DNA of 64,000 nucleotides, from the NCBI RefSeq assembly GCF_021168555.1, contig NZ_JAJOZS010000004.1:277362-341361 (forward strand). The letters run 5' to 3'. Positions 57,675-64,000 of this stretch are shown here, one piece after another. The notes under the pieces are model-generated. The model was not told the DNA's origin, made no database searches, and worked only from the letters and a program-made list of their open reading frames with translations. This DNA is from Stenotrophomonas sp. MMGLT7 (GTDB taxonomy: Bacteria > Pseudomonadota > Gammaproteobacteria > Xanthomonadales > Xanthomonadaceae). The translations under genes and the position numbers were made by a program. Every line of letters begins with the position of its first letter. Within the stretch, counting starts at the first letter, position 1.

Positions 57675-58451
57675 TCAGAACCCGTAGCGCAGGAAGCCGC
57701 CGTCCACGGCGATGCATTCGCCGGTGATGTAGCTGGCGGCCGGCAGGCACAGGAAGCCGACCGCGGCGGCCACCTCCTCCGGCTCGCCGATGCGGCGCAT
57801 CGGCGTGCGCTCGATCACCTGCTCGTAGTAGTCCGGGTCCGACAGCGGCGCGGAGGTGCGGCGGGTGCGGATGTACCACGGCGCCACCGCGTTGACGCGG
57901 ATGCCGTCCTCGGCCCATTCGCAGGCCAGGTTGCGGGTCATCTGCTGCAGCGCCGCCTTGGTCATGCCGTAGGGCGCGCCGCTGCGCACATGGGTGATGC
58001 CGCAGACGCTGCCGACGTTGACGATCGACGAGTTGGCATGGCGCGCCAGCAGCGGGTACGCGTAGCGCGACAGCTCGAAGGCGGAGAACAGGTTGGTCTC
58101 GAAGATGCCGCGCCATTCGTCCTCGGTGTAGTCCACCGCGGCCTTGGCGAGGTTGCCGCCGGCGTTGTTGACCAGGATGTGCAGGCCCTCGCCGTGGTCC
58201 TCCACCCAGTCCAGGATCTGCCGCCGGTCCTCGTCGTCGGCGACATCGGCGGCCAGGCCGTGGACCTCGCGCTCGGGGAACTCCTCCAGCAGCTCGTCGC
58301 GGGCGACGGCCAGCGCATCGGCGTCGCGGCCGACGACCAGCAGGTCGGCACCGAACCCGAGCAGCTCGCGCGCGATCGCCAGGCCGATGCCGGCGCTGGC
58401 GCCGGTGATCAGCGCGGTCTGTCCATCCAGCCGCCAACGCTGCCGGGCCAT
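57675..58451 (-). CDS. Short-chain dehydrogenase/reductase (tropinone reductase-like)
   Basis: The 258-residue protein is a classical [18 protein letters not shown] cofactor loop, [13 protein letters not shown], catalytic Ser in [15 protein letters not shown] with Tyr and Lys, and WYIRTRRT after the active site, as in tropinone reductase-like plant and bacterial SDRs. AGGAG lies 8 bases before the ATG at 58451. Substrate unknown. Confidence 0.9.
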   Translation of the reverse strand: MARQRWRLDGQTALITGASAGIGLAIARELLGFGADLLVVGRDADALAVARDELLEEFPEREVHGLAADVADDEDRRQILDWVEDHGEGLHILVNNAGGNLAKAAVDYTEDEWRGIFETNLFSAFELSRYAYPLLARHANSSIVNVGSVCGITHVRSGAPYGMTKAALQQMTRNLACEWAEDGIRVNAVAPWYIRTRRTSAPLSDPDYYEQVIERTPMRRIGEPEEVAAAVGFLCLPAASYITGECIAVDGGFLRYGF

Positions 58452-58555
58452 GGTCGTCTCCTCGCGGTTCGGGTCTCCCGGCACCAAGGTACAGCAGGCA
58501 TGGCGCCGGCGCGGACCGGCGTAGGATAACCGCCACACTCAGCAGGATTGCGCCG

Positions 58556-58765
58556 ATGAAGACCCGTTCTCGTCCGTATCCGATGGTGCTGGCACTGTTG
58601 CCGCTGCTGGCGGCGCTGGCCGGTTGCCGCAGGCCCGAGCCTCCGGCCACGCCCGAGCGGCCGCCGGAGCCCAAGGCCGCCGCCCGCGAAACCGGCGCGC
58701 AGCGCGTGGACCTGCAGGCGACCAGACCGATGACAACCGACCGCGCGACGGTGAGAACTGCGTAA
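58556..58765 (+). CDS. Small predicted lipoprotein
   Basis: The 69-residue protein has a lipoprotein signal (LLPLLAALAGCRR, Cys about residue 24) followed by a Pro/Glu/Arg-rich region without a folded domain. Its C terminus runs into low-complexity intergenic DNA, so it may be shortened. It is divergent from the SDR gene. Function unknown. Confidence 0.55.
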   Translation: MKTRSRPYPMVLALLPLLAALAGCRRPEPPATPERPPEPKAAARETGAQRVDLQATRPMTTDRATVRTA

Positions 58766-58825
58766 GCGGCCAGGGCTTGCCCGGGGAAACCCAGCCGCCG
58801 GTGCCTTGCGACCCGACATTCCCCG

Positions 58826-58851
58826 ATCGTCCCCGCGAAGGCAGGGACGAT
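58826..58851. repeat. Small inverted repeat ATCGTCCC...GGGACGAT
   Basis: Eight-base perfect arms around a 10-base loop containing CGCGAAGGC. It matches the core of the inverted repeat at 56053-56139 and a half copy near 1169-1187, so it is a member of a short dispersed family. Confidence 0.65.
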
Positions 58852-58959
58852 GGTCGGTCTCGATACGGCGCCGCGGCCGGTCAGGCCCTGAAACCCATGC
58901 CTTTCGACGTCCTGCCGATACGGACAGCCTCCCCGGGACAGGATGCGTCGCCGGGGGCG

Positions 58960-59200
58960 GCAAGCAGAAACAAGGGCTTCCGCCCGCTGTCGCGGCCGGG
59001 TCCACCCTTTTGGACAGCGCCAAAAGAAACGGAACCAAGGAAAAACGCTTTCCCCGCAAGATCAAGAGCCTACGCCTGAGCGGCTATCGATGTTTTCCGA
59101 CTCGCCATCCTGGCTCGGTCGGAACATGCTCGATCACGGCAGGCCGCCCATCCATGGGCGGCGCCCTTCGGGTCCGGGGAGATCATCGCCGCTCGAGCAA
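58960..59200 (-). repeat. Dispersed ~230-bp structured element, copy 3 (inverted)
   Basis: Reverse complement of the element seen at 33072-33300 and 38461-38710, more diverged but with every block: stem-loop GCCGCCCAT-GG-ATGGGCGGC, the CTGCCGTGATCGAGCATG insert shared with copy 2, AGGCTCTTGATCTTGC, the CTTGGTTCCGTTTCTTTTGG block and GCGGGCGGAAGCCCTTG. It lies between the small lipoprotein and the sppA stop. No gene is supported in the rest of the gap (58766-59315). Confidence 0.85.
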
Positions 59201-59315
59201 GGAGCCGGCGCTGGCCTGCCGCGAGATCCCCCAGGCTATGCGGCCGCAGGCAGGGAAGCCGCGGCGTCCCGGCACGACGTTGAAAGGCATGGCCCTGAAA
59301 CCCGGACCGCGACGG

Positions 59316-61214
59316 CTAGAACCCGCAGAAGCAGTACGCCAGCTCCTTGGCCGGGGCGCCATCGCGGTCCTTGACCGCGTTCTCGACGAAGCGCAGCTGC
59401 GCGTCCATCTGCGGCAGGGTACGCGCCAGCATCACCCGCGCCAGCCCGGAATCGCCCAGCAGCCGGGCGCCGGCGTGGCTGCCGGCGAAGCCGGCCATGA
59501 ACTGCGCGAACGGCGTGGCCGGCTTCTCGATGTAGCGCACGCGGTACTTGCCGTCCTCCAGCTTGACCCGCCTGGCCGCATCGGCCAGCGCCGCCTTGAG
59601 CCCGCCGAACTCGTCCACCAGCCCGCGCTCCTTGGCCTGGGCGCCGGTCCACACGCGGCCGCGCGCGACCTCGTCCACCGCCTGCACGCTCTTGTTGCGC
59701 GCCTGCGCGACCTTGCCGGTGAAGTCGGCATAGCCCTTGTCGATCACCGACTGGATCACCCGGCCCACCGCCGGGTCCAGCGGCCGGCTGATGTCGAAGG
59801 CGCCGGCGAAGCGGGTGGTGCCCACGCCGTCGGTGTGCACGCCGATCTTGTCCAGGGTGCGGGTCAGGTTGGGCACCAGGCCGAAGATGCCGATCGAGCC
59901 GCTGATGGTGGAGGCGTCGGCGTAGATGCGGTCGGCGTTCATGCTGATCCAGTAGCCGCCGGAGGCGGCCAGGTCGCCCATCGACACCACCACCGGCTTG
60001 CCGGCGGCCTTCAGCGCCACCACCTCGCGGCGGATCTGCTCGGAGGCGAACACCTCGCCGCCGGGCGAATCCACCCGCAGCACCACCGCCTTGACGTCGT
60101 CGTCGTCGCGCGCGGCGCGCAGCAGCGCGGCGGTCGACTGGCCGCCGATGCGCCCGGCCGGCTGCTCGCCGCCGCTGATCTCGCCCTCGGCCACCACCAC
60201 CGCCACCTGCGGGCGGCTGTCCACCGGCGAGCGGCGCCCGTCCAGCTGGGACAGGTAGCCGGCGAAGTCGACGTTGCGGAAGCCGCCGTCGGCATCCTTG
60301 TCGGCCACGCCGCGCTCGGTGAGCAACTGCTCCACTTGCTCGCGGGTCTTCAGCCCGTCCACCAGCTTCTGCTGCAACGCGAACTTGGCCAGGTCGCCGC
60401 CGGCGGCGGCGATGCCCTCGGGCAGGGTGTCGATGCCGGCGGCCAGCTGCCCGGGGGTGAGCTTGCGCGCGGCGGCGATGTCGGCCAGGTAGCGCTGCCA
60501 GATGTCGTTCATCCAGAACAGGTCGGCTTCCTTGGCGTCCGCGGAGGCCGCATCGAGGATGTACGGCTCGGCCGCCGACTTGTACTCGCCGACGCGGAAC
60601 AGGTGCACGTCCACGCCCAGCTTCTCCTGCAGCGCGGTGCGGAAGTACTGGCGGTAGCCGCTCAGGCCCTGCAGCAGCACCGCGCCCATCGGATCCAGGT
60701 AGATCTCGTCGGCCTGCGCCGCCAGCAGGTACTGGCCCTGGCTCATGTTCTCGCTGAAGGCCACGACCTGCTTGCCGGAGGCCTTGAGCTGCTGCAGCGC
60801 GGCCGCCACCTCGCGCAGCGAGGCGAAGCCGGAAGGCTGCAGCTTGTCCAGCTGCAGCACCACGCGCTCGATCTTCTTGTCCCTGCCGGCGGCCTCGATC
60901 ACCCGGATCAGGTCGCGCAGCTGGATCTCCTCGGCGCTCTTCTCGCCCACCGCGCGCGCCAGCGCACGGCTGACCGGGTCGGCGCTGAACTGCTCCACCA
61001 GCTTGCCTTCCGGCGCGATCACCAGCGTGGTGCGGTCGGCCAGCGCCTTGGTGCCGCCGGCACCCTTGGCCATCACCGCCACGAACACCATCAGGATCAG
61101 GAACAGCAGGCCGAAGAACAGCAGGTTCAGGATCAGCCGGCGGGTGAAGTTCATCACATCCCACAGGCCAACGAAGAAGCTGGCAATGGGATTGCGACGC
61201 ACGGGTTGGTTCAT
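59316..61214 (-). CDS. sppA: Signal peptide peptidase SppA, 67-kDa type
   Basis: The 632-residue protein has an N-terminal membrane anchor (about residues 27-48) and two tandem S49 protease domains. The general-base Lys is at about 212 (RVGEYKSAAEPY) and the nucleophile Ser at about 418 (MGDLAASGGYW), as in Escherichia coli SppA; segments SGSIGIFGLVPN and VDSPGGEVFASE are also present. It degrades cleaved signal peptides in the membrane. Confidence 0.96.
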   Translation of the reverse strand: MNQPVRRNPIASFFVGLWDVMNFTRRLILNLLFFGLLFLILMVFVAVMAKGAGGTKALADRTTLVIAPEGKLVEQFSADPVSRALARAVGEKSAEEIQLRDLIRVIEAAGRDKKIERVVLQLDKLQPSGFASLREVAAALQQLKASGKQVVAFSENMSQGQYLLAAQADEIYLDPMGAVLLQGLSGYRQYFRTALQEKLGVDVHLFRVGEYKSAAEPYILDAASADAKEADLFWMNDIWQRYLADIAAARKLTPGQLAAGIDTLPEGIAAAGGDLAKFALQQKLVDGLKTREQVEQLLTERGVADKDADGGFRNVDFAGYLSQLDGRRSPVDSRPQVAVVVAEGEISGGEQPAGRIGGQSTAALLRAARDDDDVKAVVLRVDSPGGEVFASEQIRREVVALKAAGKPVVVSMGDLAASGGYWISMNADRIYADASTISGSIGIFGLVPNLTRTLDKIGVHTDGVGTTRFAGAFDISRPLDPAVGRVIQSVIDKGYADFTGKVAQARNKSVQAVDEVARGRVWTGAQAKERGLVDEFGGLKAALADAARRVKLEDGKYRVRYIEKPATPFAQFMAGFAGSHAGARLLGDSGLARVMLARTLPQMDAQLRFVENAVKDRDGAPAKELAYCFCGF

Positions 61215-61292
61215 GGACGACTCCGTAGGGAAAGGCGGCTGGTGCTGTGGATCAGCATACCGGCTGGCGCGGGCGCCGGCATGCGCTGGAAG

Positions 61293-62657
61293 TCAGGGGA
61301 CGGCCCGGGCCAGGCGGCTGCTGGTGGCATGGAAGCGCCAGCACATCAGCACCGCGGCCACGGCCAGGCCGGTGATCAGGCCGATCCACATCCCCCGCGG
61401 GCCCCAGCCCAGGCCCAGGCCGAGCCCGGCGCCGAGCGGCATGCCCACGCCCCAGTACGAGAGCATGGCCAGGAACATCGGCACGCGGGTGTCCTTGAGC
61501 CCGCGCAGCGCGCCGGCCGAGAGCACCTGGATGCCGTCCGGGAACTGGAACGTGGCCGCGTACAGCAGCAGGCTCGAGGCCAGCGCCGCCACCGCGACGT
61601 CGTTGCTGTACAGGCCGACGATGGCGCCGTGGCCGAACAGCAGCACGCTGGCCGACAGCGCCTGGGTGCACAGCACGATCGCGTAGCCGGCCCAGGCGGC
61701 GCGGCGCATGCCGGCCACGTTGCCGCCGCCGATCGCGTGCCCCACCCGTACCGTGGTGGCCTCGGCCACCGCCATCGGCACCATGAAGCAAAGCTGGGCC
61801 ACGTTGATGGCGATCTGGTGCGCGGCCGCCTCGGTGGCGCCGAGCCGGCCGATCAGCAGCGCGGTGACGATGAACAGCCCGCCCTCCATCAGCACGGTGA
61901 TGCCGATCGGCAGGCCGGTGCGCAGCAGCTCGCGCATGGGTCCCCAGCGCGGCGGTTCGAACCGGGCGAACAGGTGCAGGTGGGCGAAGCGCCGGGTGCG
62001 CCACAGGTAGGTGGCGAATGCCAGCGCCTGCAGCCACATCATCGTCGCCGAGGCGATGCCCAGCCCTTCGGCGCCCAGCGCCGGCAGGCCGAACTTGCCG
62101 TAGGCCAGCACGTAGCCCAGCGGCGCCAGCACCAGCAGCCCGCCGAAGCCGAACAGCATCGTCGGCAGCGTCCAGTGCATGCCCTCGCACAGGTAGCGCA
62201 TGCAGAAGTACAGCGTCAGCGCCGGCCCGCCCCAGCGCACCGCGTGCAGGAAGCCGGTGGCGCCGGGGACGATGTCCGCGGCGATGCCGAACGCCGGCAG
62301 CAGCGGCGGCACCACGCTGAGGAAGAAGAACATCACCGCGCCCAGCGCCACCGACAGCCACAGCGCCTGGCGGAACAGCGGGCCGATCTCGTCCCTGCGG
62401 CCGGCGCCGTCGAGCTGCGACACCGAGGCGGTGAGCGAGATCAAGGTGCCGATCGGGATCAGCATCGGCAGCCACAGCAGCGCCGTACCGATGGTGACGG
62501 CGGCCAGCGTGTCGGTGCCGTGGTGGCCGGCGATGACGTTGTCGACGAAGCTGATCAGGCCGGTGGACACATGGCCCAGGACGAGCGGCAGGGCGAGGAG
62601 AACGGTGGCGCGCACTTCGTGGCCGAAGCGCGGCGCAGGGGAGGAAAGCGTGGACAT
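61293..62657 (-). CDS. MATE-family multidrug exporter (NorM-like)
   Basis: The 454-residue protein has 12 membrane segments in two similar halves, with the MATE signatures LALPLVLGHVSTGLISFVDNVIAGH, VSQLDGAGRRDEIGPLFRQ and HQIAINVAQLCFMVPMAVAEATTVRVGHAIG. These exporters use sodium or proton gradients to expel cationic drugs. It lies upstream of sppA on the same strand (78-base gap). Confidence 0.93.
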   Translation of the reverse strand: MSTLSSPAPRFGHEVRATVLLALPLVLGHVSTGLISFVDNVIAGHHGTDTLAAVTIGTALLWLPMLIPIGTLISLTASVSQLDGAGRRDEIGPLFRQALWLSVALGAVMFFFLSVVPPLLPAFGIAADIVPGATGFLHAVRWGGPALTLYFCMRYLCEGMHWTLPTMLFGFGGLLVLAPLGYVLAYGKFGLPALGAEGLGIASATMMWLQALAFATYLWRTRRFAHLHLFARFEPPRWGPMRELLRTGLPIGITVLMEGGLFIVTALLIGRLGATEAAAHQIAINVAQLCFMVPMAVAEATTVRVGHAIGGGNVAGMRRAAWAGYAIVLCTQALSASVLLFGHGAIVGLYSNDVAVAALASSLLLYAATFQFPDGIQVLSAGALRGLKDTRVPMFLAMLSYWGVGMPLGAGLGLGLGWGPRGMWIGLITGLAVAAVLMCWRFHATSSRLARAVP

Positions 62658-62822
62658 TGCGGATGGATACGCGGACTGCGGGGACGCACGGAGGCGCCGG
62701 CTCCCGGGTCGCGGAGCCGGGCATTCTACCCGTCCGCCGCCGTCGATGCCCGCAGCACGTGCGCCGGGCTGGGCCTATCCGTTCACCCTTAAAGATTCAT
62801 CCGTAAAGACTAAAGGGCAGCT

Positions 62823-62951
62823 CCCTTCTCCCGCGTGCGGGGGAAGGTGGCGCGCAGCGCCGGATGGGGGAAGCTTTTGCTGTTGCTTTCCCGTGCTCCG
62901 AACAGCCCCCATCCGCCCTTCGGGCACCTTCCCCCGCACGCGGGAGAAGGG
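62823..62951. repeat. Nested long inverted repeat
   Basis: A 27-base outer arm starting CCCTTCTCCCGCGTGCGGGG (62823-62849) is exactly complementary to 62925-62951. An inner pair CGGATGGGGG (62861-62870) and CCCCCATCCG (62906-62915) is nested inside. A transcript would form a very long hairpin. It fills the 339-base gap between the MATE exporter start and the DUF3106 gene end; no gene is supported there. Confidence 0.9.
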
Positions 62952-62996
62952 AACTGTGTGTTCATGTCACGTGACAAGGAAACAGAACCACCGCCC

Positions 62997-63578
62997 TCAG
63001 CGCCCCAACCGCTGGCGGATCCACGTCCCGCGCCGCTGCGCCGGCTGCGCCAGCAGTTCCTGCCGCAGCTCGGCGCGTGCTGTCGGCGGCGTGCGCTGGG
63101 ACAGCAGCGCCAGCTCGGCGCGCTGTTCCCGATCGAGAGCGCGCAACAGCGCCAGCACCGGCTCGCGCTCGGCGGGCGGCAGGTAGCCGAACAGCGGCTG
63201 CAGCGCCGGGTACAGCGCGCCCAGCTCCGGCCCCAGCCGCCAGCCGTCGCGATGCAGCCGGTCCAGCGCGTCGAAGCGCGCGTGCACCACCTGCCGCTCG
63301 CCCTCGGGCGCCATCGCCAGCCGCGCCGCCGCCGCGCGGATGCGTGCGCGCTCGCCGTCGTCGAGCGTGCGCCAGGCGGCGTAGCGGTCGCGCAGGTCGC
63401 GGCGCTGCGCCGGCGTTGCGCTTTCCCATTGCTGCTGCAGCGTTGGCCCGCCGGTGGGAGCGACGGCAGCGGGAGCGGCCTCGGGCTCGGCCAGCGGCGC
63501 CGGCAGCGGGGCCGGCGTCGCACGGGCCAGGCACGGCAGCAGCAGCGCCGCCAGCAGCAGGCGCGGGCTATTCGGCAT
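62997..63578 (-). CDS. Exported DUF3106 protein
   Basis: The 193-residue protein has a signal peptide (MPNSPRLLLAALLLPCLARA) and a DUF3106 domain rich in Arg and Glu: LQQQWESATPAQRRDLRDRY, WRTLDDGERARIRAA, FGYLPPAEREPVLALLRAL. Such proteins follow an RNA polymerase sigma factor and a DUF3619 anchor in xanthomonads. Its start lies inside the end of the upstream gene (11-base overlap). Function unknown. Confidence 0.82.
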   Translation of the reverse strand: MPNSPRLLLAALLLPCLARATPAPLPAPLAEPEAAPAAVAPTGGPTLQQQWESATPAQRRDLRDRYAAWRTLDDGERARIRAAAARLAMAPEGERQVVHARFDALDRLHRDGWRLGPELGALYPALQPLFGYLPPAEREPVLALLRALDREQRAELALLSQRTPPTARAELRQELLAQPAQRRGTWIRQRLGR

Positions 63579-64000
63579 CCACGGTCTCCAGCGCCTCGTC
63601 GGGCAACGGCGCGGTGGTCGCCGGCGGCGGTTCGGACTCGTCGCGCGGCAGCGGCTGGCCGGCGGCCAGCCAGGCATAGAAGTCGGCGTCGCGGGCGATG
63701 GCCAGGTCCGGATCGGCGAGCATGGCGCGGTCGGCGGCATCGGTGGATCCGGCAGCCGGATCCGGCCGGGCGCTGCGATCGGCCGGCAACTCCTCCACCA
63801 GCACCTGCGGCGTCTGGCCCGGCCCGGTCTGCTCCGGCAGCGGGTGCGCGCCCGGCCACAGCAGCCAGGCCGCCACCAGCAGCAGGGCCAGCACGACCAC
63901 CACGGCCATCCAGGGCCGCACGCGCAGCCCGCGCGCGCGGCGGCGCGGCGGCACCGGCTCGGCCGCGGACGGCGGCGGCACCGGCCGGTCGGCCGCCGCC
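63568..64000 (-). CDS. DUF3619-like single-span membrane protein (partial at window edge)
   Basis: The frame is open to the end of the window. The visible part has an Arg-rich cytosolic region, one membrane segment (PWMAVVVVLALLLVAAWLLW) and a C-terminal acidic domain with ADPDLAIARDADFYAWLA, similar to DUF3619 proteins. The true start is beyond 64000; the GTG at 63981 is only the first in-window start. Its stop overlaps the DUF3106 gene. Confidence 0.7.
   Translation of the reverse strand, partial: AAADRPVPPPSAAEPVPPRRRARGLRVRPWMAVVVVLALLLVAAWLLWPGAHPLPEQTGPGQTPQVLVEELPADRSARPDPAAGSTDAADRAMLADPDLAIARDADFYAWLAAGQPLPRDESEPPPATTAPLPDEALETVDAE

Noticed and set aside
58806..62792. A 1328-codon open frame on the plus strand across the sppA and MATE genes
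   Set aside because: It is the antisense shadow of two well-supported minus-strand genes. Composition is His/Gln/Arg-rich and no family motif is present.

Overview
This is a high-GC chromosomal window, densely coded on both strands. Its conserved backbone (rpoD, dtd, an lpxL-type acyltransferase, a ribA-type gene, a cell-envelope glycosyltransferase block, rsmB-fmt-def, lysM-dprA-smg-topA-tsaC, sppA, DUF3106/DUF3619) and its dispersed repeats point to a gammaproteobacterium of the Xanthomonadaceae (Luteimonas/Lysobacter/Pseudoxanthomonas-like). The genus is inferred, not proven.

Layout. 0.1-4.5 kb: an AlgR-type LytTR regulator, an esterase, the osmoregulated periplasmic glucan synthase OpgH and one unknown small gene. 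4.8-16.4 kb: an accessory redox and transport cluster. A LysR regulator diverges from a Tat-exported aldo/keto reductase, an NTT-like transporter, a Tat-exported SDR, an SDR lacking its catalytic Tyr/Lys, an MFS exporter, a lipoprotein with two ABM-like domains, a PRISE-family enone reductase, a PQQ-type dehydrogenase and a DHA2 exporter. 16.4-24.9 kb: two sensory modules. One is a MipA/OmpV outer-membrane protein with an OmpR-type two-component system and a translationally coupled antitoxin-like protein. The other is a membrane-anchored alpha/beta hydrolase divergent from a LytS/LytTR pair.

24.9-25.6 kb: a tRNA-Ile(CAU) gene with a truncated integrase beside it, probably the scar of a lost island. 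25.6-32.7 kb: a mannose-glycan utilisation locus. A GH92 mannosidase diverges from a LacI regulator, a FucP-type sugar transporter, a PfkB fructokinase and an AGE-family mannose isomerase, with two matching palindromic operators between them. Together these would turn released mannose into fructose-6-phosphate.

33-41 kb: RNA polymerase sigma-70, D-aminoacyl-tRNA deacylase, a lipid A acyltransferase, a GTP cyclohydrolase II-type protein and a pair of bacterial PH-domain membrane proteins. 41-47 kb: LPS/cell-surface glycosylation (CDP-glycerol transferase-like, GT2, O-antigen ligase, GT4, ArnT-like). 47-64 kb: translation and DNA-processing housekeeping genes, SppA, a MATE exporter and small envelope proteins.

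The window is rich in non-coding repeat families. There are about 68-bp palindromes at gene ends, a roughly 230-bp element in three copies, a heptamer and a hexamer array, and several long inverted repeats. The most promising less-described items are the Tat/SDR/PRISE/PQQ redox cluster, the three-copy 230-bp structured element, and the antitoxin-like gene coupled to a two-component system.
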